Notes: generated by a model not told the origin, from the letters alone. A stretch of 19,823 nucleotides of DNA from an uncultured Eubacteriales bacterium (GCA_949297565.1 CASFUI010000197.1:1-19823); one strand, 5' to 3'. Numbered from the stretch's first letter, positions 1-7,565 are shown. A program made the numbers and translations.

Positions 1-1026
1 GTTAAGCGGGGAATGACAGAAAAAGCTCTGAGGGGCGGCTATCAGGCCTGCTGCCCGCTTGGCTATAAGATGAACAATGACACGAAAATCCCGGAGATTG
101 ACAGTGAACAGGCAGCGGTTGTGAGAAAAATATATAACGAATATACCAACAATCTCAAAAGCTGTCTTGAGATAGCAAGAGAGCTCAACTCTCTCGGCTG
201 CCGCACCAGGCGCGGCGCTCTGTATGAAGCCCGAACAATTAAATACATACTCCAAAACCCCTTCTACTGCGGAAAAGTGCGCTGGAACAGACAAAATCAC
301 GCCGACCACACTATCAAAGACAAGTCGGAATGGATTATAGCCGACGCCGCGCACATGGCTATAATAGACGATGAGTTATTTGAGCGCACACAGCGGCGAA
401 TTGCCTGCTCGGCACGGTCTTACAGGCAAAGGGCGCCTGCGTCTCTTAAACATTGGCTGTCGGGAAGCGTTAAGTGCTCCTGCTGCGGCTCTTCTCTTGT
501 CTGTTCGGTAAACAGCGGAACATTTCAATGCCTTAAATACTCAAAGGGAAGCTGTACAGAGTCTCACAGGATAAAAGCCGAACAGCTTGAAGCATTGGTA
601 TTTGAGGCGTTTGAGACAGTTGTCGCGGAACACGGAACATTTGAACTGACAGCCTCCTCTGAATCATCTGATGAGGAAAATATATTAAAATCCCGGCTCA
701 AGAGACTTGATTTAAAGGAAAACCGTATAAAACAGGCTTACCGAGAGGGTATAGACACTCTTGAGGAATACAGAAAAAACAAACAGCTTCTGCTGGCTGA
801 AAAAAACGATATTCTTGAATATATTAATAAATCAAAAGCTGAGGCAGACAGCAGAGACAAATCAACAGATATGATTAAATCTCTGAAGTCCGTCTGCACA
901 ATTATAAAGGATAACTCTCAGCCAAAAGAAACCCGTGCCAACGCTCTCAGAAGTATTGTTGACCGTATTGTATACGACAGAGAAAATAACTCTGTCGAGA
1001 TATTCTTTTTTATTGCTGAGAGTTAA
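1..1026 (+). CDS. Large serine recombinase, C-terminal part (5' end outside window)
   Basis: The frame is open to the left edge, so this is the C-terminal part of a longer protein; the Met codon at 13 is internal. The N-terminal resolvase domain with the catalytic serine would lie outside the window. Counting from the Met at 13, residues 5-20 carry the LRGGYQ...LGYKM segment typical of the linker into the Recombinase domain, which runs to about residue 130. Next comes a zinc ribbon with cysteines at 155, 158, 173 and 181, then a charged coiled coil at about 220-290. These are the DNA-binding parts of phage, ICE or transposon integrases that use a serine nucleophile. The gene ends 10 bases before the convergent flavodoxin gene, so an element boundary may lie nearby. 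Family assignment is secure. Which element it belongs to cannot be seen. Confidence 0.9.
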   Translation, partial: VKRGMTEKALRGGYQACCPLGYKMNNDTKIPEIDSEQAAVVRKIYNEYTNNLKSCLEIARELNSLGCRTRRGALYEARTIKYILQNPFYCGKVRWNRQNHADHTIKDKSEWIIADAAHMAIIDDELFERTQRRIACSARSYRQRAPASLKHWLSGSVKCSCCGSSLVCSVNSGTFQCLKYSKGSCTESHRIKAEQLEALVFEAFETVVAEHGTFELTASSESSDEENILKSRLKRLDLKENRIKQAYREGIDTLEEYRKNKQLLLAEKNDILEYINKSKAEADSRDKSTDMIKSLKSVCTIIKDNSQPKETRANALRSIVDRIVYDRENNSVEIFFFIAES

Positions 1027-1058
1027 GCGGCTCTGCTTAATATCCCAGTCCGCTTAAC
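1022..1058. repeat. Inverted repeat at the recombinase/flavodoxin junction
   Basis: GTTAAGCGG at 1022-1030 and its exact complement CCGCTTAAC at 1050-1058 are separated by 19 bases. GCTTAA at 1035-1040 can compete by pairing with TTAAGC at 1023-1028. The left arm holds the recombinase stop codon and the right arm lies in the last codons of the flavodoxin gene. It could be a weak bidirectional terminator, though there is no clear T-run, or part of an attachment site. Both readings are inference. Confidence 0.4.
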
Positions 1059-1729
1059 CAGTCTGCTATATCGTCGGCAGAATCCGCAACATCACGTTCA
1101 TTGACAGTAAATCCGTCCTTAATTACAGTCGCATTCGGCTCCAGCTCTGAGATTGTCTGTATGGTGTCTGAAAAGCGGCTGCCGTTATGAGAGTTAAACG
1201 GAATAATAGTTTTGCCTGAAAAGTCATACTCATCAAAAAAGCTGTACATAACCATCGGCATATCATACCACCAATTCGGATAACCCACAAAAACGGTATC
1301 GTAGTCATCAAAATTTTCAATATGTGCAGTCAGCTCCGGACGCGCATTTTTATCCTGCTCCTCGGCAGCATAATCAATCAAATCGCCAATATCGCCGGGA
1401 TATTGAACAGACGTCTGAATACAGAAGAGGTCTCCGCCTGTTCTGCTCTGTATCATATCAGCCAAAGCACGCATACGGCCGACCGTCTTTCCGTTTACAG
1501 TCACGACACTTGGAGACGCAACCACATCAACCTCACTGTTTTCCGCCTCCGCAAAATATGCAATTAAAATCTTTCCGCTGCCGGCTGCCGCGCTTCCTGA
1601 ATAGGAAGTTTGATTTTGAGACGTGTTATTGACTGCCGTATTATTTGATGTTCTGTCATTACTGCCGCCGCAGGCTGTGAGACTGAAACAGATAGCGGAA
1701 ATCAATATAAGAGAAATTATTCTTTTCAT
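1037..1729 (-). CDS. Flavodoxin-like lipoprotein (Flavodoxin_4 type)
   Basis: A 230-residue protein. The N-terminus is a lipoprotein signal with a hydrophobic stretch and lipobox LTAC, Cys20, followed by an Asn/Ser/Thr-rich linker to about residue 50. The flavodoxin-like domain starts at GKILIAYF (52-59). GYPNWW at 149-154 and FNSHNGS at 178-184 lie where FMN-contacting loops occur in this family. The phosphate-binding loop reads AEAENS, unlike the usual T-G-rich version, but loops without TG occur in this subfamily. The start was chosen at 1729 because AGAAAGGA lies about 10 bases upstream; an in-frame ATG at 1753 has no ribosome-binding site. It is the last gene of the esterase/reductase block, 73 bases after an aldo/keto reductase. 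A membrane-anchored flavin electron carrier outside the cytoplasm is the likely role; its partner is unknown. Confidence 0.85.
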   Translation of the reverse strand: MKRIISLILISAICFSLTACGGSNDRTSNNTAVNNTSQNQTSYSGSAAAGSGKILIAYFAEAENSEVDVVASPSVVTVNGKTVGRMRALADMIQSRTGGDLFCIQTSVQYPGDIGDLIDYAAEEQDKNARPELTAHIENFDDYDTVFVGYPNWWYDMPMVMYSFFDEYDFSGKTIIPFNSHNGSRFSDTIQTISELEPNATVIKDGFTVNERDVADSADDIADWLSGLGY

Positions 1730-1758
1730 AAATTTATATTTCCTTTCTGTCATATCGG

Positions 1759-1796
1759 AAAAGGCGCGCCTTGCAGGTCCGCAGGGTACGCCTTTT
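1759..1796 (-). terminator. Intergenic hairpin between aldo/keto reductase and flavodoxin genes
   Basis: AAAAGGCG at 1759-1766 pairs with CGCCTTTT at 1789-1796 around a 22-base loop. On the minus strand only four T residues follow the stem, so it is at most a weak or partial terminator that could lower flavodoxin expression relative to the gene before it. Confidence 0.35.
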
Positions 1797-1802
1797 CAGT
1801 TT

Positions 1803-2654
1803 TTATCCGTGAATTTTCATACCATGCAGCATCTTGACAAATTTCGGGTCATAGTGATTTACAATCTCACTGTGTCCTATATCCAGCTTTGCGATTTCAG
1901 CCATATCCTCATCGCTCAACTCAAAATCCCAAATATCAAAATTCTGCTCCATTCGGTTTTTGTGAACAGACTTAGGAATTACAACCACGCCTCTCTGTAC
2001 ATTCCAGCGCAGAGCAACCTGAGCCGCAGTTTTACCGTACTTTTCGCCGACAGCGGTAAGCACCGGATGCGTGAAAATTCCATGATTTCCCTCAGCAAAC
2101 GGTCCCCATGCCTCCGGGACAACTCCGTATTCTTTCATCAGCTTTAAAGCATCCTCCTGCTGGAAAAACGGATGAAGCTCAACCTGGTTTACAGCAGGAA
2201 TCACCTCTGCCGTTTCGCACAAATCAGCAAGCACATGAGGATAGAAGTTGCACACGCCGATTGCGCGGATAAGCCCTTCCTTGTAAAGCTCCTCCATTGC
2301 GCGGTACGCGCCGTAATAATCGCCCATAGGCTGGTGCAGCAGGTACAAATCGAGATATTCCAAGCCAAGCTTTTTAAGCGAGGTCTCAAAAGCCTTTTTT
2401 GCACCGTCATAGCTTGCGTCCTGTACCCAAAGTTTTGTTGTAATAAAGAGCTCGCTTCGCTCAACTCCGCATTTTTTTATTGCCTCTCCGACAGCTTCTT
2501 CATTCATATAGGCAGCCGCAGTATCAATCAGCCTGTAACCGCTGTCAATGGCATCCAGGACAGCCTGCTCGCACTGTTTAGGGTCCGCAACCTGAAAAAC
2601 TCCAAAGCCTTCATGAGGCATTTTAATTCCGTTGTTTAATTCTGCATATTTCAT
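1803..2654 (-). CDS. Aldo/keto reductase (2,5-diketo-D-gluconate reductase type)
   Basis: A 283-residue cytosolic NADPH-dependent oxidoreductase of the aldo/keto reductase superfamily, which reduces carbonyls on small aldehydes, ketones or sugars. The catalytic tetrad is complete: Asp44 and Tyr49 in DTAAAY, Lys74 in TTKLW and His107 in LLHQP. The cofactor-phosphate motif IPKS is at 226-229. Length matches the AKR5-like bacterial group. The start has an ideal GGAGG six bases upstream. A 313-base region containing a structured repeat separates it from the preceding reductase gene, so it may have its own promoter and 5'-UTR control. The actual substrate cannot be read from sequence. Confidence 0.95.
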   Translation of the reverse strand: MKYAELNNGIKMPHEGFGVFQVADPKQCEQAVLDAIDSGYRLIDTAAAYMNEEAVGEAIKKCGVERSELFITTKLWVQDASYDGAKKAFETSLKKLGLEYLDLYLLHQPMGDYYGAYRAMEELYKEGLIRAIGVCNFYPHVLADLCETAEVIPAVNQVELHPFFQQEDALKLMKEYGVVPEAWGPFAEGNHGIFTHPVLTAVGEKYGKTAAQVALRWNVQRGVVVIPKSVHKNRMEQNFDIWDFELSDEDMAEIAKLDIGHSEIVNHYDPKFVKMLHGMKIHG

Positions 2655-2656
2655 AA

Positions 2657-2814
2657 TAATCCTCCATTCCGAAGCGGTTTATTGCGAAGGAACGCGAAGA
2701 AAAATTCGCGCAGGCGATTTTTCTTCTGCGATAGAAGCTGTTTGTGACGCTCCGGCACAAACAGCCGTGTGAAAAATAAGCTATCGAGCTTATTTTTCGC
2801 ACTAATCTTCCATT
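2657..2814 (-). repeat. Three-hairpin repeat element, copy 1
   Basis: About 158 bases, closely alignable to 10996-11151. It is flanked by a 12-base direct repeat with one mismatch (2657-2668 and 2803-2814); the gene-proximal copy contains the reductase Shine-Dalgarno. Hairpin A is GAAGAAAAAT (2696-2705) with ATTTTTCTTC (2717-2726). Hairpin B is CTGTTTGTG (2738-2746), loop ACGCTCCGG, CACAAACAG (2756-2764). Hairpin C has 16 pairs, 2767-2782 with 2787-2802, around an ATCG loop, one pair being G-U. CGCGAA (2693-2698) and TTCGCG (2705-2710) form an alternative to hairpin A. In the transcript the element is the 5'-UTR just before the start codon. It could be a MITE-like insertion, a cis-regulatory RNA, or both. 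Confidence 0.85.
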
Positions 2815-2892
2815 AATCTGCTTTTATATTTCTTCTGTTCCTATTTTAACCGGATGTTTTCCTAAACAGAAGTTTCAAAATGTTTATCAGTA

Positions 2893-2908
2893 TATACCGA
2901 AAGGTATA
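2893..2908. promoter_or_regulatory. Candidate operator dyad upstream of the aldo/keto reductase
   Basis: Perfect inverted repeat TATACC-GAAA-GGTATA in the putative promoter region, partly overlapping a TATACT box on the minus strand. No T-run follows on either strand, so a terminator is unlikely. A regulator-binding site is plausible but unproven. Confidence 0.3.
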
Positions 2909-2967
2909 CAGTCTGTTTTATCAGCTCTGCTTTATTTCTCAGATAACATATATTTAAAATAAATTTT

Positions 2968-3969
2968 CTATTTCTTAATAATTCCTGTGCCTCCGAATAC
3001 AGCTGACATTTCCATAGCATCCAGCGCCTTATCTAACGCCTCTACCTCCTGCGTTGTGAGACGCACCTCTGACGCGCCTGCGTTTTCCAGCAGACGCTCC
3101 TGTTTTCTTGTTCCCGGAATCGGCACTATATACGGCTTCTTACAGAGCATCCATGCCATTGAAATCTGTCCGCAGGTTGCATTCTTTTCCTTTGCTGTAT
3201 TTTCAAGAAGTCTGAACAGCTCTTTGTTCTTGTCGTAACTGTCTGCCTCGAATTGAGGCATGCTGCTTCTGTAATCGTACCGCTTATCAAACTGTGATTC
3301 TTTTCCGTATTTGCCTGTCAGAAGCCCGTTAGCCATAGGTGAAAACGCAACAAATCCCACTCCCAGCTCTTCCAGCACAGGAAATAAAGACTCGTATTGC
3401 CTTGCCATCATAGAATAACGGTTTTCTACGGCAGTTACCGGACAAACCACATCGGCGCGGCGAAGATACTCCTCATTTGCCTCTGAAATTCCCCAATGGG
3501 TAATTTTGCCCTCCTTCATCAGTTCAGACATTGTACCAGCCACCTCTTCCGGAGGAATATCGTCGTCTATGCGGTGCTGAAAATACAAATCAATATAATC
3601 AATCTGAAGCCTCTTTAAAGAGCCCTCCACAGATTCACGGATACGCTCGGGGCGCGAATTTGTCACAAGCGGATACGGCACCTGATTACCCGATGTGTCA
3701 AATCTGATTCCGAATTTTGTGGCTATTATCACTTTATCGCGATAAGGTTTCAGGGCTTCTCCCACAATTTTTTCGTTCAGAAACGGCTCGTCCTGCGTAC
3801 CGTAGATTTCCGCCGTATCAAAAAATGTATATCCCATATCCGCGGCCTGCTGAATTATACGTATTGCCTCTTTTTCCTCTGTCGGCGCTCCGTACGCATG
3901 AGAAAAACCCATGCATCCAAGTCCTACTGCCGACACCGTCAAATCTTTTCCCAATGTCCTGTACTTCAT
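2968..3969 (-). CDS. Aldo/keto reductase (AKR13-like)
   Basis: A 333-residue cytosolic NADP(H)-dependent oxidoreductase, longer than and clearly distinct from the reductase at 1803-2654. The tetrad is Asp51 and Tyr56 in DTAEIY, Lys85 in IATKFG and His132 in FQHRID. The C-terminal cofactor motif IPGTRKQERLLENAGA matches the YakC/AKR13-like group, which reduces aldehydes and small ketones. AGAGG lies six bases before the ATG. The start is 33 bases after the stop of the truncated hydrolase gene, so it is probably cotranscribed with it and with the esterase. Function class is secure; substrate is unknown. Confidence 0.95.
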   Translation of the reverse strand: MKYRTLGKDLTVSAVGLGCMGFSHAYGAPTEEKEAIRIIQQAADMGYTFFDTAEIYGTQDEPFLNEKIVGEALKPYRDKVIIATKFGIRFDTSGNQVPYPLVTNSRPERIRESVEGSLKRLQIDYIDLYFQHRIDDDIPPEEVAGTMSELMKEGKITHWGISEANEEYLRRADVVCPVTAVENRYSMMARQYESLFPVLEELGVGFVAFSPMANGLLTGKYGKESQFDKRYDYRSSMPQFEADSYDKNKELFRLLENTAKEKNATCGQISMAWMLCKKPYIVPIPGTRKQERLLENAGASEVRLTTQEVEALDKALDAMEMSAVFGGTGIIKK

Positions 3970-4002
3970 ATTTAACCTCTTTTCTGCTTATTCTTTTAAT
4001 AT

Positions 4003-4437
4003 TTAATAACTCCGCTTAAACAGCCAGCCCATAACCTCCCCGTCAAACGCAAACTCCTCAGATTTGAGATTTTGCGCCACTCCCTGAAAGTAGAGCCCCT
4101 CGTATCCCGGAAGCGTAATATAAAGAGCATACTGTTTATTTGCGTCATAGCTCTCCGGAAAATAAACACTGTAATGGATATCGCCGTCGTTCTCCGAATG
4201 ATATACATTATCGACAACAAACCCCCGGTATTCTTCTGTTCCCTGTGTCACTAAGTTTTCATTATTGAGTTGTTCATCAGCCTGTATTTCCCGCTCTGTC
4301 TCCTGCGGTGAATTTTGGGCTGCGGAATTATTTAAGTTATTTTCTGCCTGTTGTGCGTTTTCTCCCTGAGCGCACCCCGCTGAAATCACCGCTAAAATAA
4401 CTGCCAAAACAGCGGCGCTTATTCTTGTTAAAATCAC
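4003..4437 (-). pseudogene. Truncated alpha/beta-hydrolase lipoprotein (N-terminal fragment)
   Basis: A 144-residue product. The first 22 residues are a lipoprotein signal with lipobox ISAGC, then an Asn/Gln/Glu-rich linker to about residue 75. From EEYRGFVVDN onward it resembles the first strands of an esterase or PHB-depolymerase-like alpha/beta hydrolase (YSVYFPESYD, YITLPGYEGLYFQG). It stops before any nucleophile elbow, Asp or His, so it should be inactive; the last dozen residues do not look native to the fold. I place the start at the GTG at 4437: AAAGGAG lies eight bases upstream and the signal peptide then begins correctly. An ATG at 4488 overlaps the esterase stop but has only a weak ribosome-binding site and adds 17 charged residues before the signal. 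Most likely a 3' deletion, though a functional short lipoprotein is possible. Confidence 0.7.
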
Positions 4438-4484
4438 ACCGGCGTCTCCTTTTGATGCCGGGCGGTTGCAATACTTTGCTCTCT

Positions 4485-6398
4485 TCATTTATTCATCTGC
4501 CTTTCCCAGAAGGCTGCCGCGTCGTCTATCCAGCCCTCTGCAGACGTTCCTGTTCCGAGTCCGAAGCCGTGTCCCAGACCGGGATACTTATGAAACTCGG
4601 TATCAATCCCCAATGCTTTCAGATTATTTATTCTGTTCTCCATTGTGCGCCAGCTCGCGATGCCGTCATTTTCGCCGACACATGCATAGGTCGGCGGGTC
4701 ATTTTCCGTATATTCCCTGTGACCTGTGTACTGCATTATCACCGCGCCGGCTCTCGGCAAACTGTCTCCGCCGAATTCTTCCGCTCCGTATGAGCCGAGC
4801 CACGCCGCCATTCTCGCCCCCGCCGAGCCTCCCCAGAGAGAATAACAGTCCGTATCCACTTCCAGCTCTTTGGCATGTTCAAATATAAAGCTTATTGCCC
4901 TCGCCAAATCCTCACATGCCGTCTGTGAGCCGGGACGGTATATAAGCGCAAAGGCATTATATCCCTTTTTGGACAGCTCTAACGCATGCGGAAAACTGTC
5001 CTGCATTGCTCCCACATAGGCAAAACCACCGCCCGCATTACACACGGCAAATTTCTCCCCGGGATTTCCTTTGAAGAAGAATAGCCCTGTGTTTTCCTTG
5101 TCCGGATCGGCTGCCTTTTCATCCTCGGTATAAATATCGTAGAAAATCGTCTCTCCTGCCTCGGCATGGCTCTTCATGTAATTTGCAATCTCAACCGTCT
5201 TATCGGGATTAATATTGCTGTACCATGTAAGTCCAAGCTCTCCCAGCGTATCTCCGCTGTAATATCCTGCGTCTGTCGGAAATATAAGCCTGCCATAGTC
5301 CTGAAATACGGGATTATTTACCACCTCCGAAATTTTCGTATCTGCCGTATACGGCTCGCTTTCAGAATAATCTGTCTGCGAATTTTTCCAGAACCACATG
5401 AGACCGTTATATGTGTATTCCATTGACGCAGTCCCGTCATGGGAATATCCATCTTTTATCCTGTAAGTAAGATTTCCGTCCTTCTCGCTGTCGGAATATC
5501 GAAAACTGTCTGTATAGTTTTTCATGCTTTCAATCTGCCTTTCAAAAGATGATGCGGCAAAGTCGTCAGTGCCGGTGATAGCTACGATAAAGAAATCATC
5601 CCAGTCATGACCTGAATTTTTGACAATGTTGTCCATATACTCTCCGTCCGTCGTAATGCTTCCGCTCATCGGCATGAAATACCTGAAATAATCAAGGCAG
5701 TACTCAAACATTCTCCATGTCGCAACCGAGCCCATTGAAAATCCGCCAAAACCGCGGTGAGAACGGGAAGCCGCTATTTCCTCCGGCGTCGTCCCCTCGG
5801 CATAAGTGCTGTATTTCCCCTCAACTGCGGGGATTAAATCATTTATCAGCTCATTGTGATAATTTTGCGTAAGCCGGAGCGCAAGGCTGTAATCGCTGCT
5901 GTCGGACGCACTCAGGTTATTGTAGGTCGGGCATACGATAATGAGAGGCTCTATTTCACCGCTGCTTATTGCGTTGTCTATAACGTTTTTCATTGCAGAC
6001 GGACTGCCGGGAGTTCCGAGCGTCGTCGTTTCATTGCTCCATCCGCCGTGCATATAATAAAAAACATTGTATTTCTGTTCTTCATCATATCCGTATGGCA
6101 GATATACTATTGCCCGTTTTTCAAGCTTCTGTGATTTCTGCTCGTATGTCATTGACTCATAAGTGTCATAGTACAGCTCTTCGAGCGTTCCCTGCTGCCC
6201 TGCTTCTTTAAAGTACTCCTCAGGTATAGTTTTCAGCTCCTCCGGAAAAACCGTCTCTGCCGCCGCATATTCTGAGCTGCCGCTTTTACTTTCCGGCTCC
6301 GAAACGCTGCTGTCTGTCTTATTCGCGCCGCTGCAGCTGTTTAAAACTGATGCCAGCAAGACAAGCGAAACTGACGCCGCGATAATTTTTTTCATCAT
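4485..6398 (-). CDS. Secreted lipoprotein with two tandem alpha/beta-hydrolase (esterase) domains
   Basis: A 637-residue protein with a lipoprotein signal (lipobox around Cys22) and a Ser/Glu-rich linker. Domain 1, about 55-345, resembles the esterase-D/XynZ feruloyl-esterase family: it has HGGW at 117-120, nucleophile Ser221 in GFSMG, a likely acid at Asp278/279 and His320. Domain 2, about 430-637, resembles BD-FAE or acetyl-esterase hydrolases: oxyanion segment NAGGG at 454-458, Ser525 in GGSAG, Asp578 and His610 in GLGHGF. Both triads look complete, so this may be a bifunctional surface esterase, perhaps removing acyl or feruloyl groups from plant glycans (inferred). AAAGGA lies nine bases before the first of two adjacent ATGs. 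It is the first gene of the block and has its own candidate promoter. Confidence 0.88.
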   Translation of the reverse strand: MMKKIIAASVSLVLLASVLNSCSGANKTDSSVSEPESKSGSSEYAAAETVFPEELKTIPEEYFKEAGQQGTLEELYYDTYESMTYEQKSQKLEKRAIVYLPYGYDEEQKYNVFYYMHGGWSNETTTLGTPGSPSAMKNVIDNAISSGEIEPLIIVCPTYNNLSASDSSDYSLALRLTQNYHNELINDLIPAVEGKYSTYAEGTTPEEIAASRSHRGFGGFSMGSVATWRMFEYCLDYFRYFMPMSGSITTDGEYMDNIVKNSGHDWDDFFIVAITGTDDFAASSFERQIESMKNYTDSFRYSDSEKDGNLTYRIKDGYSHDGTASMEYTYNGLMWFWKNSQTDYSESEPYTADTKISEVVNNPVFQDYGRLIFPTDAGYYSGDTLGELGLTWYSNINPDKTVEIANYMKSHAEAGETIFYDIYTEDEKAADPDKENTGLFFFKGNPGEKFAVCNAGGGFAYVGAMQDSFPHALELSKKGYNAFALIYRPGSQTACEDLARAISFIFEHAKELEVDTDCYSLWGGSAGARMAAWLGSYGAEEFGGDSLPRAGAVIMQYTGHREYTENDPPTYACVGENDGIASWRTMENRINNLKALGIDTEFHKYPGLGHGFGLGTGTSAEGWIDDAAAFWERQMNK

Positions 6399-6425
6399 AT
6401 ACTCACATCCTTTATAAATTGCATT

Positions 6426-6454
6426 ACTATAGTTTCTGATTTAATTTAGAACAA
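6426..6454 (-). promoter_or_regulatory. Candidate sigma-A promoter of the esterase gene
   Basis: On the minus strand TTGTTC (6449-6454), a 17-base spacer and TATAGT (6426-6431) give a good -10 and a half-matching -35. This implies a leader of roughly 20 bases before the esterase start at 6398. Confidence 0.4.
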
Positions 6455-6576
6455 AGAGTTCTCCTGCGAACTCTTTTGCGAGGCGCGGATTCGCAAGAAT
6501 AATTACCTTTCCGCGCCTCTGCGAGCCTGCTCAGCGTTTTTATTCTATAGAAAGTTCAAAGAACTTTACTATAGAA
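6453..6576. repeat. Three-hairpin block upstream of the esterase gene
   Basis: Three consecutive inverted repeats: AAAGAGTTC (6453-6461) with GAACTCTTT (6468-6476); GAGGCGCGGA (6480-6489) with TCCGCGCCTC (6510-6519); and a 15-pair AT-rich hairpin with one bulge, 6543-6557 with 6561-6576. TTGCGA and TCGCAA around 6476-6496 form an alternative to the middle stem. It resembles the repeats at 2657 and 10996 in size and layout, but I cannot align their sequences. Its role is unknown. Confidence 0.65.
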
Positions 6577-6577
6577 T

Positions 6578-6610
6578 AAAAAAAACGAGACCTCATATGA
6601 AGTCTCGTTT
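6578..6610 (-). terminator. Rho-independent terminator after the LysR gene
   Basis: AACGAGAC (6584-6591) pairs with GTCTCGTT (6602-6609), and on the minus strand the stem is followed directly by eight T residues (A6578-6585 on the plus strand). This is a strong intrinsic terminator for the lysR/cotJ transcript. Confidence 0.85.
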
Positions 6611-6616
6611 CGTTCA

Positions 6617-6650
6617 TCAGTTTATACCTGAAGGTTAAAACTGTTTTATT
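6617..6650. repeat. Imperfect inverted repeat just after the LysR gene
   Basis: CAGTTT and AAACTG enclose a near-symmetrical ACCT-GA-AGGT core. On the plus strand it is followed by TTTTATTT, so it could act as a terminator for plus-strand transcription. No plus-strand gene precedes it, so the role is unclear. Confidence 0.35.
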
Positions 6651-6655
6651 TATCA

Positions 6656-7549
6656 TTATTGATTTATAACTTTATGCACGGCAGAAAGAAAACGCTCCAC
6701 TGCTTCCGAAGGCTTTTTTGAATGAAGCAGACCATATGGAATTGTATGCTCCCACTCAACAGGAATTATTTTGAGCAGCGGGTGTACGTTTGTCCACGCT
6801 CTCACTGCCATAAGCACATCATTGCTGTTCTCGCAGCGGTTAAATATTCCCACATCGTAAAAATCAAAATCTATTATATTAATCTGACTGTGATGTTCTA
6901 AAATATCGTCACGAAGCCTGTCAACATAATGGCTCCAGCCACGGTGAATAAGCATCAGATTTTCTCCGTATAAATCCTCAACTGTCAGACTGTTTTTATC
7001 GGCAAGCCTGTGATGAACAGACACCGCGCAGCAAATCGGCTCTCTCGCTATCTCAAACCCCGCGCACTGGCGCAGATTTAACATCGTTTCATCAAAAATA
7101 CCGGCAACCGTGTCAATGTTCTGACCCAGATTTGCAAGTATTTCTCTGGCATTTTCAGGCGTGTTTTCAAACGGTATAAGCTGGAACTTAATTTCAGGGC
7201 ACAGCTCATGAATTTTAGGCCACAGCTCTACAAGAATCTGAGCCGGAGTCATAGGCGACGTACCGATACGGATTACACTCGCGCTCTCAAGCATCGCATT
7301 CTTTGCCCTTGTCACAGATTCACGGCAATAGCTGATAATATATTTTGCATCCTTGTACAGTGACAGTCCGGCTTTTGTCAGTTTAAGCCCCCTGTGCGAG
7401 CGCTCAAAAAGACGAACACCCAAATCGGCTTCCAGAAGATTGATTTGTTTAATGACAGCCGTTGGCGTAATATAGGATTCTTCCGCAGCCTTATTAAAGC
7501 TCCCCGCATCCGCAACACGAATAAAGGTGTCAAGCTGTGGGTTATACAT
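6656..7549 (-). CDS. LysR-family transcriptional regulator
   Basis: A 297-residue regulator with the canonical LysR layout. A winged helix-turn-helix occupies residues 3-62 (TFIRVADAGSFNKAAEE... FERSHRGLKLTKAG), a linker helix follows to about 90, and the effector-binding domain runs to the end. Such proteins bind promoter dyads as tetramers and respond to a small molecule. GGGAG lies nine bases before the ATG. The gene starts only 16 bases after the stop of the cotJC remnant, with no obvious promoter between, so read-through from the cotJ promoter is likely. A strong terminator follows, so the downstream esterase/reductase block is not simply cotranscribed; any regulation of it would be in trans. 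The effector is unknown. Confidence 0.95.
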   Translation of the reverse strand: MYNPQLDTFIRVADAGSFNKAAEESYITPTAVIKQINLLEADLGVRLFERSHRGLKLTKAGLSLYKDAKYIISYCRESVTRAKNAMLESASVIRIGTSPMTPAQILVELWPKIHELCPEIKFQLIPFENTPENAREILANLGQNIDTVAGIFDETMLNLRQCAGFEIAREPICCAVSVHHRLADKNSLTVEDLYGENLMLIHRGWSHYVDRLRDDILEHHSQINIIDFDFYDVGIFNRCENSNDVLMAVRAWTNVHPLLKIIPVEWEHTIPYGLLHSKKPSEAVERFLSAVHKVINQ

Positions 7550-7565
7550 AAAAATTCATCTCCCT

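Larger units (their letters stand above)
2655..2967. other. 313-base non-coding region upstream of the aldo/keto reductase
   Basis: No ORF with a ribosome-binding site was found. The part nearest the gene (2657-2814) is copy 1 of the three-hairpin repeat described separately. The distal part (2815-2967) is AT-rich and holds a small dyad, TATACC-GAAA-GGTATA, at 2893-2908. On the minus strand the dyad overlaps a possible -10 box, TATACT, but I see no matching -35. This is the likely promoter region for the reductase gene. Confidence 0.6.

Noticed and set aside
1623..2147. Plus-strand frame of 174 codons opposite the aldo/keto reductase
   Set aside because: No ribosome-binding site and no recognisable domain; the opposite strand encodes a complete enzyme with all catalytic residues.
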